NCBI GenBank assembly: GCA_016110215.1
Contig: JADWQD010000012.1
Span: forward strand, 434,001-498,000
Origin: Capronia americana
Taxonomy: Eukaryota; Ascomycota; Eurotiomycetes; Chaetothyriales; Herpotrichiellaceae
DNA: 64,000 nt
Direction: 5' to 3'
Shown: positions 54,513-64,000 of the stretch, piece by piece
Position numbering within the stretch: the stretch's first letter is position 1
Layout: each line of letters begins with the position of its first letter
Made by a program: the position numbers and the translations under genes
The notes under the pieces: generated by a model
What the model saw: only the letters and a program-made list of their open reading frames with translations
What the model was told of the DNA's origin: nothing
Database searches by the model: none

Positions 54513-56975
54513 TTAAAGCAGCTGAATCGTCTGCTCCTTCAATTCACCTTTATTCAGCATATCCACGACTTCACCGTCCATGATACCATGAACGTAGCAT
54601 TCGCCCAGGAATTTGAAGCGACTGTCTGCCGCTGCGCTTAACACATACGGTGTCTTCCCACCGAACAAGACAGCGACGGTGTCCCAAGTCTGCAAACGTT
54701 CGGGCCCTATACCAAAATATCCCCGTGTCGTCATGAAAAACCGGCGATAGTGACACGCCTGATTTGCAGCCAAGAGAAAGTCGGAAGCACTTCCTCCCTC
54801 TGCGCGTTGCTGCATCTTGGCCTTTACCGTCTGCACACTGCGCCCCAGATCGAGCACCTGGAATCTAGTGTTCCATCCCTTTTCGTTCTTGTCGAGCGCG
54901 AAGCTGGCACTCTCGAAGGCCTTGAGTCGATAGGCCCAGAAGTCACGGCGGAATTGCTCCATGTCCGCGTATTTCATCTTGTCATTCATCTGCAGGAAGC
55001 GCCGGCCAGACGCCAAAGTCAGGGCGAAAGCGTCGAGACGCGCGTCCGGAGAGCGCGAATAAGGAGAGCGGCCATCGAGATTTTTGTACATCGCCCAGGT
55101 GCCTTCGACGGGGCACATCTTCAAAGGCAGCCATCCGTCAAGTTCGGACTGGAAGTCTCGTGCGTCCATCGTCTCCGAGTGCCAGACGATCTCATCGAAG
55201 AGCACGCCCGATGCCGAAAGCATCTTCCTGTCCGGGCTGACTTGTATGGCAGGCAACAAGCCTGCCGAGGCTTTAAAAATCGAGTACGAAGTATGGCCCA
55301 GCTTGGCCATGTGATTGTCAAGATTCCAACGGGGTGCCCAGGTCGGGATGTTGCCGTCGTCGAAAAACCCGTTCTTCACGTGGTGCACCACGTGTGAGAG
55401 GATCCGCAGATCCTTGGTCACGGATATGACTCTGGGGACCAAATCTGCGTAGACTTGTTCGTAAGTCACGCCCTCATACGTTGGCTCAATGATCAGCTTG
55501 CCATTGATCATAGCTTTAGGGTGACCTAGAAAGGCGTAGATGTAGTCAACTTCTCGTGTTGATCTGCGGAACCACGAACATTCGAGGACTTCCAGAAAAT
55601 CCATCTCTTCCCGCATCTTCCGGTCGTCGTCTTGGGTGAACACTGGACGGACTCCCCGCGCGTGGTTCTCGAAGACTGCATATGTGACCCACGCACGCCG
55701 GTAAGCAGCCAGGTATAAACTTAGGGATTGGTCCAGCAATTTCCCCGGGCCTTCGATCCACAAAAGGAAATTATCCATGCTTTCCCATGAGATGGAGTCC
55801 TCTCCACAGAGCATGACGGCGCTGCGGGCCAGGCCCAGTTCCTGGGCCGTCCATACTCTGTGGAACCAGTCGCGGTGGTCGAAGAATGCCCTCACTGATC
55901 TCCAGGGATATGCTTCGTCGAAGGCTAGAACCTGTTCTAGAGTGACCTGGAGGTTGACGCCGACGCCGAAGAGGGCGTTGATCCCTGCGATGATTTCAAA
56001 GGCTGCTATTGAGTGCTCGTCTTTCTGCCCAAGCCAGACGAGCACGCGGTCTGCATTGCGGTACACTGATCCCATTAACTTGACCTGGGCGGTCCGCTCT
56101 GGCTCGTCAGTTTGGTCGATGCAGACAAAGTCAGCCCATACCAAGCGCGTTGTATTGGGCAGACGGATTCTCTGGAGCGCATCTCGAAGATTAATCCCTA
56201 CCGGAAAGGCGGCGCCATGGAGGAGTACATCCTCTTTAAATGCCTGGTCGCCCCAGAAATACGAGATGGCCTCATATTTCGGGGCGTGCCGGACGTCGAC
56301 TTCGGTGAGCGTGCATGTTATTGGATCGGTTCCTGATCCGGGATGAAGCTGCAAGAGGCGAATAGAGTGTTCGGTAAGGAGCTTTTTGTACGGAAAGCGC
56401 TTGCGCTTTGACTCTATACCAGGAGATGACCGGTCGGTGGTTGGACTGGAGGTTGGACCGGAGGACAGGACAGGGCTGACCGACCGGGACACAGTTCCGG
56501 CTTCCTTGCTGATCGGTGGGAGAGCTGGTCTCGAAGGTCCTGTGGTATCACCCAGCCTCCGACTCGGATGTTCTGCGGTGGGAGCCTCGGGCCCAGTGTA
56601 AGCTTCGCGATCAGACGTTGCAGGACGACTGTGTTGGCTGAAGAAAATCCAGCGCCTGCCTGCACATATCACTGTCCCCACGGCAATGCCGATATAGAGA
56701 ACCACAAAATGTGGCCCCATCAGCCGTAGACCACCCAACAAGCCAGTTGAAGCAGATTGAATTTCTTCTCTACCCGAGAGCCAGAAAAGAAAGACAAGTA
56801 CCGGAGTAAGTAAGAAGTGAGTTTTGCGTATCAGGAAACTGCAAATGACCACTGAGGCTGAAAAAGACAGGATGGCAATGACAGCAAGGAGTTCCTCGAC
56901 GGGGCAAATGGAAAGCAGGAGACCTGAGAGTACACACCAGGCGATGAAATAGACTCCAGCCTGAGGACGGGCCAT
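54513..56975 (-). CDS. HET-domain protein with N-terminal membrane domain
   Basis: Single exon, 820 aa, ATG at 56975. Residues about 7-105 hold four predicted membrane helices (FIAWCVLSGLLLSI, LLAVIAILSFSASVVICSFL, FLLTPVLVFLFWL, HFVVLYIGIAVGTVICAG). A Pro/Ser/Thr-rich linker (about 110-190) follows, then a basic patch KRKRFPYKKL. The HET domain starts near 205 (IRLLQLHPG) with YEAISYFWGD, the LVWADFVCIDQ motif, MGSVYRNADRVLVWLG, and RDWFHRVWTAQELGLA. A long C-terminal part ends near TPYVLSAAADSRFKFLGECYVHGIMDG, the usual tail of this HET subfamily. The membrane fusion is the notable feature. Role in allorecognition is inferred from the domain only. Confidence 0.93.
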   Translation of the reverse strand: MARPQAGVYFIAWCVLSGLLLSICPVEELLAVIAILSFSASVVICSFLIRKTHFLLTPVLVFLFWLSGREEIQSASTGLLGGLRLMGPHFVVLYIGIAVGTVICAGRRWIFFSQHSRPATSDREAYTGPEAPTAEHPSRRLGDTTGPSRPALPPISKEAGTVSRSVSPVLSSGPTSSPTTDRSSPGIESKRKRFPYKKLLTEHSIRLLQLHPGSGTDPITCTLTEVDVRHAPKYEAISYFWGDQAFKEDVLLHGAAFPVGINLRDALQRIRLPNTTRLVWADFVCIDQTDEPERTAQVKLMGSVYRNADRVLVWLGQKDEHSIAAFEIIAGINALFGVGVNLQVTLEQVLAFDEAYPWRSVRAFFDHRDWFHRVWTAQELGLARSAVMLCGEDSISWESMDNFLLWIEGPGKLLDQSLSLYLAAYRRAWVTYAVFENHARGVRPVFTQDDDRKMREEMDFLEVLECSWFRRSTREVDYIYAFLGHPKAMINGKLIIEPTYEGVTYEQVYADLVPRVISVTKDLRILSHVVHHVKNGFFDDGNIPTWAPRWNLDNHMAKLGHTSYSIFKASAGLLPAIQVSPDRKMLSASGVLFDEIVWHSETMDARDFQSELDGWLPLKMCPVEGTWAMYKNLDGRSPYSRSPDARLDAFALTLASGRRFLQMNDKMKYADMEQFRRDFWAYRLKAFESASFALDKNEKGWNTRFQVLDLGRSVQTVKAKMQQRAEGGSASDFLLAANQACHYRRFFMTTRGYFGIGPERLQTWDTVAVLFGGKTPYVLSAAADSRFKFLGECYVHGIMDGEVVDMLNKGELKEQTIQLL

Positions 56976-57820
56976 AGCGCTCTCCTGAGGGAGAGAAACT
57001 TAACAGTGAAGTAGCAGGCGAGAAAAGCAGAAAGGTGCCTAGTAACCAGGCAACTGAGTTTGTTAACCGTACATACTGTACAGTGCAGCCTTCTGTATAA
57101 TCAACTCGAGAGCTCGTGTTCAGGTTATTCAGCTCTGGTTCTCCAGGCACGGCCCCGCCAAGGCGGCTTTGACGGCAATAAATACGAGCCTTAGTATGGT
57201 GGTTAGGCAGTCGAATTCAAAGGTGACCATCTCGGGGATGGTGTTGGGTTCGAATACGAGGACGGTGGGGGCCATGTTCGAGTCTCGGAAGTGCGAAGTC
57301 TTTGCTCTCTATATCCATTTCTATTCGCGCGGGTCTCGTCGCCGGGGCACGGGCGGCAATGGCGATGACCATGGCAGAAGCAGTAGAGGATACATGTGCC
57401 TGAAATTATTCTGGACGAGTTCGCAGTCCAAGCAGGAGTGAGAATAACAAAGCTGGATTTGGTGGGTAGGTTGGTAGAGGGGCTGTTTGACTCCCCACTC
57501 CACCCTAGCATTTTCCTCTTGGCACTGAATCTGGATGGTCGGGATGGTCCACCGTACCAACAGACAGCCACGTGATCTCGTGGTGCTTTCGAGTAACGCC
57601 GAAGATCCACCGGGCAACACAATTCGCGCGCTCAGGCAACGTCGGGGTCTCATCATCAACAAAGACCTCGAATGGGAGCACTGCACATCGTCGCCACCAG
57701 CTATCTACAACCGCATTTGCAGGGCCCTTAGGGAAGAACACGGACAGCGGACGGGATGATTCCAGGGGCTGCATGTGTGGAATTATGCAGCTGATCAGGT
57801 AAACGGTTCTGTGCACCAAT
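56976..57820. other. Divergent promoter region, no gene seen
   Basis: Between the HET/TM gene and the resolvase gene. A stretch near 57180-57260 has tRNA-like words (ttagtatggtggttagg, gggttcgaatac) without pairing arms. Confidence 0.5.
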
Positions 57821-60582
57821 ATGGGCATCCCCGGGTAAGTGCTCCCAACCTGACCAACAATCGGACCAAAAGCACCTTCGCCCAGCCGCATTACAATCGG
57901 CTACCCTCCGTACCCCCTGCTAACCTTCTTTCCATTCCATAGTCTCTTCAAGGAAATCGGCAAAGGCGAACGCATTGCTCTCTCACACCTCTGCATCACG
58001 CACTTGGAAAAACACAATCGCCCACTACGCATTGCCATCGATGCCGCGATATGGAATTTCCAAACTCAACTGGGCGGCGTGGGTGGCAAGAATCCCGCTC
58101 TACGCACGTTGTTTTATCGGCTTCTGAAGCTCCTGGCTCTGCCTATTGATCCTGTCTTTGTGTACGATGGGAATAAGAAGCCGCTCTGTAAGAGGGGAAG
58201 GACTGTAAGTTTGTACGGCTCTACATGTGGCGAGTGTCTATTCTGCATAAGCGGGTTGTGTGCTAAAAGTTGTGTGATATGCAGGTATCCCGCTGGCAAG
58301 GTGGCAACGTCTCAGACCAAGCCTCAAAAAAGCTGATCTCCCTTCTCAGTTTTCCCTGCCATGTCGCGCCGGGGGAAGCTGAGGCAGAATGCGCGATGCT
58401 TCAGAAGCACGGTATAGTTGATGCGGTGATGACGCAAGATGTCGACGCCATCATGTTCGGGTCTGGACTGACGCTACGAAGCTGGTCGAAAGAGGGCAAA
58501 GTGAAAGGCAATCAGACGCCCACGCACGTCAGTGTATTCGATCTGGAAAAGCTAAAGGAGGTCAGCAGAGGGTTGGATCCAGATGGGATGATTCTGGTCG
58601 CGCTATTGAGTGGTGGTGACTACGATGGGGATGGTGTCGCGGGGATCGGGATCGCCCTAGCGTGCGAGATCGCAAGAGCAGGGTTTGGATCCGATCTCTT
58701 GGAACTTGTGAGGAATGAGAACGAAGAAGGCATTGCGGAGTGGAGAGAACGACTGCAGTACGAACTTGAATCGAATGAAAGCGGATACTTCAAGATGAAG
58801 AGAAAAGTGATCAAGATCCCAGAGGATTTCCCAAATCGGCGAATATTGGGCTATTATATGAATCCAGCGGTAACGGAGGAGGGGGAGTTGAAAAACTTGG
58901 AGAAGAAGTGGGCGAAGGTGTGGGCAGAAGCGATTGAGGTGCAAGCTCTGCGTGACTATGCGAGGGACACTCTCGACTGGCAGTACAAACCAGGGGCTTG
59001 GAAATTTGTCCGCGTTATGGCACCAGCTTTGCTTGCCGATCGGTTGCGAAGGGATGCCGCGACATCGATTGTCACGTCCGTTGACCAGATCACCGAGCGG
59101 AGGCAACACTTCGTCAGTGACGGGATTCCAGAGCTGAGGGTCACAGTGATTCCTGCAGAGGTCGTCGGTTTGGATCTTGATGCGGAAGACGACAGCCCAG
59201 AATATCTCGACAGGCTTGCCGCTCAAGAGGAGAACGAAGCAGCAGGAGAAGAAAGCGAATTTGGACCGGATGAAGCTCTACCGGCGAGCCAGAGGCCTAT
59301 CGAGAAGCGAAGGACATCGCCTTGGCTGCCTTGGAATCCTGAGAAGATGTGGTTGGCCGAGGCGATTGTGGAGCTGGGGGCTCGCGAGCACGTTGAACGG
59401 TGGAATCAGATGCAATGGGAGATCCAGAATGATCCTAAGAAATTCGCCACTCGAAAATGTCCAAAGAAGAAGAAAGAGCCACAGAAACTGCAGAAATCAG
59501 GAGGGATGAAGGCCGGAGCAATCCACAGCTACATTACCGCCGCCAAGTCAACCAGTAAATCCTTCGAGTCGCTCCAGCCGTGTTTTGAGGCAGGACCGAA
59601 GACGATCAGCGACCCCGTCACAGTAGTGGATGCGTCGCTGCCACTTCCATCTCCTCCGGCCAAGGCGACTATCACCGATCGGTTTGCAGTGGTGGACGAA
59701 TCCTTCTCACCGTCACCACCGCCGGCCCAACTCAAGGCGAATATGAAGACGCGGCGTGGTATCAGCACTCCCACCAAAAAGAACCCCATTCGACATGAGC
59801 AGAGCACCTCGCCTTTGATGCAGGACTATTTCAAGTCCACAAAGAGCAGCCAAGTAGAGCCCGCCTCACAGGAGCTAGAACCGTCACAATCCAGTCCGTT
59901 GACGAAGCTCAACAGAGTCGATCACAGCAAGGACGAAGACCCATTCGTATCGCATGAAGCGCGCACCGGGAAGCATTCACGACCTTCGACCTCAAGCTCC
60001 ATGGACATCGTCTTGCGGATCACCAAGAAATCCTCAAAACCGCGTGCGAAGAATGCTTTGCCTGTCGTCCCGAGCGCGAGCCTCTCATCGTCTTCGCATC
60101 ATCGGAGTGAAACGGTCTCGGACGCGTTGCTGGTACAGCCTGCGATGCACGAAGCGGCGACGGCGGAGAACTCCAACATTGGAGATAGCCTCAGCAATGT
60201 CACTCGGCGTACTCCAAGGCGGCGAACGAAGAAAGCTCAAGCTCTTCCGGACATCCAAACTTTGAGTCCCGAGACAGTCCGGCCCAGAAGGCGCATCGAG
60301 AGCTTCTTCAAACCATATCTAAAGCCCATGAACCGAGAAGAACCAGTGACGATAAAGGCGTCGACCAAAGACAGAGAAGAACAACTTGTATTCCCTCTGG
60401 AGCCGACCACGGACTTGTCGCCAACGTCCTCTGAGGCTTCGCATATACACGCCATCCCCCGATCGAGCTTACCAGGCACATGGAAAGAAGTCGAATGCGA
60501 GTTGGCGCAAAGTTCTCGGGCAGGACCACCCGGCGCTTCTCGACGGCCTCGGGTAAGCATAGTTGACTTAACAGCCGCCTGA
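57821..60582 (+). CDS. YEN1: Holliday junction resolvase of the Yen1/GEN1 (XPG/Rad2) family
   Basis: Structure-selective nuclease that resolves recombination intermediates, nuclear. 857 aa: exons 57821..57834 (14 nt: MGIPG), 57943..58204, 58285..60582, in phase; the very small first exon is typical of this family, since MGI(P/K)GL must be kept at the N-terminus. XPG-N: RIAIDAAIWNFQTQLGG (metal-binding Asp) and FVYDGNKKP. XPG-I: VAPGEAEAECAML and TQDVDAIMFGSG, then LLSGGDYDGDGVAGIG (helix-hairpin-helix entry). GEN1-type features: the hairpin is followed by a long, low-complexity C-terminal tail (about residues 350-857) with basic patches and a QDYFKS segment. It is adjacent to no recombination gene here. 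Confidence 0.9.
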
Positions 60583-60599
60583 ACCCGTCACTGCCAATG

Positions 60600-61379
60600 T
60601 CATGGTAGTTTGACTTTCCAGAAGTCCTTGTTCTCGAAGAAAGTTTTACTGCGAGTAATCTCAACAGCGGCTGCTTCGATTGTTGCGATAGCACTGGGCT
60701 TGTCAATGCGGACCTTCGCAACGGTGTGGCCATAGTTTGCCGTCACGATCTGTGCCACCGCGGTCGCCAATGCTTCGATCGTGTGGTATGAAGAACCTTC
60801 GACGCGTTCCCGAACAGTCTGGACCATGTCATGTAGTGCTGCAGTATAGTGTTCTTCCAGCGCACCCACACCCACGGCTGGGTCAACCATGGGTACGCTG
60901 ATGTCGACGAATACCGTCTGCTTATAGATCCGCTCATGTGGGTTGACGCCAACAATGCAGGTACATGCGATTTGTTTGACTGTCACAGCTAGACTGGATG
61001 TGTCGATCTCCAGTTCAGATTTGTCGACCTGGAAACGATACAAGACGCCGCCGGTGTTATGAGGTAGAGCTTTGGGGAGTAGAATCTCGATGTCAAGCAA
61101 CCCACAATCGGGCACCAGTCCCACCAGCACAGAGATCAAGGCACGGATTGTGGGAAATGCATCCGGATCAGACTCTTTCAACGCAGTAGATATGTGCTTG
61201 TACAATCTCCCATAATCCATGGAAAGGTTGACGTCATCTTTGGCAGCGGCAGGCTCGAGTGTCGATGTTGGCTGAGCCTCAATGGTGATCACGACAGGTT
61301 GCGGGTGGCGGAAACGGCGCCATGCATCGAGACCGATGGCAAGGTCGAAGCGCATGTTCTTCAAGATGATCTTGTCCAT
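60600..61379 (-). CDS. Stand-alone protein with two FolB (dihydroneopterin aldolase) domains
   Basis: Single exon, 259 aa. Folate pathway enzymes of the FolB fold convert dihydroneopterin to 6-hydroxymethyl-dihydropterin. Two domains are visible: about 1-115 (DKIILKNMRFDLAIGLDAWRR, MDYGRLYKHISTAL) and about 135-255 (VKQIACTCIVGVNPHER, HTIEALATAVAQIVTANYG). The double FolB module matches the N-terminal part of the fungal trifunctional Fol1 protein (FolB-FolB-FolK-FolP); here the frame ends in a stop right after the second domain and no FolK or FolP sequence lies upstream or downstream. It may be a separate enzyme, or the catalytic activity may be partial: the first domain lacks the strong 'E-R-x-x-P-Q' type motif and looks divergent. 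It is tail-to-tail with the YEN1 gene (17 bp between the two stops). Confidence 0.82.
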   Translation of the reverse strand: MDKIILKNMRFDLAIGLDAWRRFRHPQPVVITIEAQPTSTLEPAAAKDDVNLSMDYGRLYKHISTALKESDPDAFPTIRALISVLVGLVPDCGLLDIEILLPKALPHNTGGVLYRFQVDKSELEIDTSSLAVTVKQIACTCIVGVNPHERIYKQTVFVDISVPMVDPAVGVGALEEHYTAALHDMVQTVRERVEGSSYHTIEALATAVAQIVTANYGHTVAKVRIDKPSAIATIEAAAVEITRSKTFFENKDFWKVKLP

Positions 61380-62074
61380 GATTGAAGTCGAGGGTTGGAC
61401 AGGCGGCGGATTGGGGCTCGACTGAAATCCAGATGCCAGCAGGGATGGTCAGATGTACGGAGCAAGTTTACACCAATATGTCACGCCATTTGTGCGGGAG
61501 CTACGGAAGCGGAACAAAGATAATCCCCGCCCCACGATTGCGCCTGCCGAGCTTCTCCAAGGAAAGGCACGGGCCAGATCCGGGGCAAATCTGTGGTGGA
61601 ATGAATTTGGCCAGTTCTGGTTGGTCCAGCCGGCTGCGCTGATTTGCTGGCCGATTCACAGTCGCCCTTTGGATTTTCATCGTGCCAGGTTCCCAGATTC
61701 CTTGCTGACCTCGACCACAAAAGTTTAGATCTTCTCCTACTCGTATTGCATTGCATCTCTTGTAATTCTTTGGCATCTCATTCACTGCCGAGGTCGTTCT
61801 GGTCACTTTCAATGGGTCGAAGCGCTGTCACTTTCACAAACGCAGCTGCTCAAATCACGCCTGCCGTTTGCGGCCGCCTCAGCGCACTTTCCCATGTAAT
61901 TGCCTCGCCATCTCCCGTCGCGCTTTACAAGACAGGCTATAGGCTGGTTTGGCTACTGGCGCAAGGTCCGTCCTGAACAAGGGCGGACGGTAATACATTA
62001 CGACCGCCTCGGCGACGCCCATCGCTTTACTCGGCCCCTTTTTGTATTGAAACATCATCACTGAGTCTACCAGC
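61380..62074. other. Divergent promoter region, no gene seen
   Basis: Between the FolB protein and the AGC kinase. No conserved frame; short frames overlap on both strands. Confidence 0.55.
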
Positions 62075-63946
62075 ATGAGTATTTCAGCAGTACAAACCGT
62101 CATGGACAAGATCTCGGATACATCGAGCGAGACGCGCACAGCAGACGCCACGTCAGCGAGCCTGGAGAAGGCGATCAATTCGATTGCGGTCCGATCCAAT
62201 ACTTTAGAGTCCGCAGAGCCACAGATTATTCCTTTTCGGGCCAAGAGCCCCCCTACGACTCCTCGAAAGACTATGCCCGTCAACGGTCAAGCGGACGAGA
62301 CTGTCGCCGAGTCTGCTGAAAGGGGCAGACAAGAGGTCAAAGGCAGTGCTATACTCTCCACCACCGCAGCGAAGCGGCGGAAGAAGAAAAATAAGACCAG
62401 AGCGGCTCCGCCTGCGCAGGCGTTGAATACTGTCAGAGGTTTCACCCCGGTTGATTCCGGCGCCGAAGATTCAGACTTTTCTCGCACCAACAGTCCGCGA
62501 GTCCTGTCACCCATTCCTCGTTTGCCTGCGTTGGCAGGTGCGGGCCCTGGTGCGAGGCCGCAGTCACCAGGCATCAGCAGCCTGAAGGCTCAGCTCGATG
62601 CCCTGAACTCGCGCAGTCAAAGCCGATCAACATCTCGAGTCCGAGACGCCTTGAACTCGGAAGCCAACAGCAGTGCAGCCAGCGCCGCGTCTGACAATCT
62701 GGAGGAGGAGCCGCCAGAAGACATGGTCAGCTACCATGTTCAGATCGACCAAGATTTTGTCAGTCAATCGCTGACGGAAACTGGGACAAGCACGGCTACT
62801 CTTTTGTCGCTAGATGCAGATCAGCGCGCAACCTCAATGATAGCCCGCAAGATGACCGCGGCAGATTTCACCCCGATTCGCTGCCTTGGGGATGGCGCAT
62901 TCGGCACTGTGCTTCTTGTGCGACAGAACGCAACGGGTCGCCTATTCGCTCAGAAGCAGCTCACCAAGGCATTTCTCAAGGTCCACAAGAAGCGAATCGA
63001 GTCAACCAGGTCTGAACGCACCATTCTCGAACTTGTCAACCGCCATCCTTTCATTGTCAACCTGTATTATGCCTTCCAGGACCACGAGAAGCTCTACCTG
63101 ATTCTCGAATACGCGTCTGGTGGAGAACTCTTCCGTCATCTGGAGTTGGAGAAGTTCTTCTCCGAAGAGGTTGCAGCGTTCTATATTGCCGAGATCGTGT
63201 TGGCTCTCGACTATCTTCACAACACCATGGGTGTCATCTACCGCGATCTCAAACCTGAGAATTGCTTGCTGAATTCCGAAGGGCATCTGCTGCTGACAGA
63301 TTTCGGGTTAAGCAAAGTGGCAGTGCAGGACGCTAGTACACCCGGAGGCAGCCGATGCAACAGTCTTGGTGTCGGTACCATCGAGTACATGGCCCCTGAA
63401 ATCATCAGAGGCTCTGATGAGTCCGACTGGGGTCCGGGGTATGGCAAGGCATGCGACTGGTGGTCCTTGGGTGCGATGGCGTGCGATCTCATGACCGGCA
63501 AACCTCCTTTCGGAGGAGGCAACTGGACGAAGATCCAACAAAACATTTTGTTTCAAAAGTTGAGTCTGCCGTACTTTTTGTCACCAGACGCCAAGGATCT
63601 CTTGAGCCGGCTATTGCGCAAAGAGCCTAAGAAGCGACTGGGCGTGGGTCCTAACGACATCAACATCATCAAGAAGCACCGTTTCTTCAGGAAGATCGAC
63701 TGGAAGAAGTTGGAAGCGAAGGAGCTCGAGCCGCCAATCAAACCACTCGTCACCAATCCTGAACTGGCAGAAAATTTCGCCAAAGAATTCACGGACCGAG
63801 CGGTTGATACGATTGCACGAAGGCATAGCAGGACACTGAGCAAGTCTGATCCTTTTGGTGGGTTCAGCTATGTTGCCAGCAACAGTCTGCTCGAGGAATC
63901 GATGCTTTCGGAACTCGATGAGGCTATCATTGATGAAGACATTTAG
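62075..63946 (+). CDS. AGC serine/threonine kinase, S6K/Psk1-like
   Basis: Single exon, 623 aa. Cytosolic protein kinase, likely downstream of TOR and PDK1-type kinases (family knowledge). Residues 1-260 are disordered with a Lys/Arg patch (AAKRRKKKNKTRA) and Ser/Pro sites. Kinase domain about 264-545: Gly-loop GDGAFGTVLLV, AQKQL (catalytic Lys), YRDLKPENCLL, DFGLSKV, IEYMAPE and WWSLGAMACDLMTGKPPFGG. The AGC tail has the hydrophobic-motif-like DPFGGFSYV, as in S6 kinase. The activation loop reads CNSLGVGT before IEYMAPE, where most AGC kinases have a T(F/S)CGT motif; see findings. The start ATG at 62075 is the first in the frame; the stop is at 63944. Only about 50 bases of flank remain in the window. 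Confidence 0.93.
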   Translation: MSISAVQTVMDKISDTSSETRTADATSASLEKAINSIAVRSNTLESAEPQIIPFRAKSPPTTPRKTMPVNGQADETVAESAERGRQEVKGSAILSTTAAKRRKKKNKTRAAPPAQALNTVRGFTPVDSGAEDSDFSRTNSPRVLSPIPRLPALAGAGPGARPQSPGISSLKAQLDALNSRSQSRSTSRVRDALNSEANSSAASAASDNLEEEPPEDMVSYHVQIDQDFVSQSLTETGTSTATLLSLDADQRATSMIARKMTAADFTPIRCLGDGAFGTVLLVRQNATGRLFAQKQLTKAFLKVHKKRIESTRSERTILELVNRHPFIVNLYYAFQDHEKLYLILEYASGGELFRHLELEKFFSEEVAAFYIAEIVLALDYLHNTMGVIYRDLKPENCLLNSEGHLLLTDFGLSKVAVQDASTPGGSRCNSLGVGTIEYMAPEIIRGSDESDWGPGYGKACDWWSLGAMACDLMTGKPPFGGGNWTKIQQNILFQKLSLPYFLSPDAKDLLSRLLRKEPKKRLGVGPNDINIIKKHRFFRKIDWKKLEAKELEPPIKPLVTNPELAENFAKEFTDRAVDTIARRHSRTLSKSDPFGGFSYVASNSLLEESMLSELDEAIIDEDI

Positions 63947-64000
63947 ATGCTGATGACACGGAGGTTAGAGCATAGACATTAGAGCATTGTGATCATCCAT

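Noticed and set aside
21112..56975. A polyketide synthase, NRPS, terpene synthase or prenyltransferase that would make the accessory genes a full biosynthetic cluster
   Set aside because: No frame carries ketosynthase, adenylation, DDxxD/NSE or aromatic prenyltransferase motifs in the window.
57160..57265. tRNA-like words (ttagtatggtggttagg ... gggttcgaatac) suggesting a tRNA gene
   Set aside because: I could not pair the acceptor or T arms and position 61 is not C; kept only as a remark on the intergenic stretch.
1..64000. Bacterial-type features such as CRISPR arrays, operons or ribosome binding sites
   Set aside because: Introns, HET proteins and Zn2Cys6 factors show nuclear fungal DNA; no spaced direct-repeat array was seen.

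Overview
The window is nuclear DNA from a filamentous ascomycete (Pezizomycotina). Evidence: protein genes interrupted by short GT-AG introns (mostly 44-230 bp), several Zn2Cys6 transcription factors, HET-domain proteins, DUF3468-type regulators, three cytochrome P450s, and a mix of conserved housekeeping genes with accessory genes. I could not fix the class or genus. Exon structures below were built by hand from splice motifs and frame arithmetic; phases close without error in every multi-exon gene except one (the regulator at 1.5-3.6 kb).

Layout. 1-7.4 kb is accessory: the 3' part of an MCT-type MFS transporter, a Zn2Cys6 regulator with a frame break, and a P450. 7.8-20.4 kb is mostly core or hypothetical: a DUF3468 regulator, a basic disordered protein, a GABA/choline-type permease with eight exons, a trimethyllysine dioxygenase-like enzyme (carnitine synthesis), a small coiled-coil-like protein, and an Arp10/Arp11-like dynactin subunit. 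21.1-31.0 kb looks like a small catabolic or metabolite cluster: a dual C2H2 + Zn2Cys6 regulator, a sugar-porter-family transporter divergent from a linalool dehydratase/isomerase-like enzyme (which keeps the Cys/Cys/His pattern), a C-terminal scrap of a GMC oxidoreductase, and a P450.

32.4-37.6 kb holds a HET-domain protein tail-to-tail with a Cys-rich, CorA-like membrane protein, and a tRNA-like Pol III element lies just upstream of the HET gene. 37.6-42.3 kb is a gene-poor, degenerate zone with a Dyp-peroxidase scrap and one copy of a dispersed repeat whose other copy lies at 4.0 kb. 42.3-57 kb is again accessory: a small lectin-like protein, a Zn2Cys6 regulator, an FAD monooxygenase divergent from a P450, a DUF3468 regulator, and a HET protein with an N-terminal membrane domain. 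57.8-63.9 kb returns to core genes: a Yen1/GEN1 resolvase, a double-FolB protein and an S6K/Psk1-like AGC kinase.

No polyketide synthase, NRPS, terpene synthase or prenyltransferase is present, so any pathway here must either start from an imported or dietary substrate or rely on genes elsewhere. The most unusual content is the LDI-like/P450/sugar-porter locus and the HET plus CorA-like pair.
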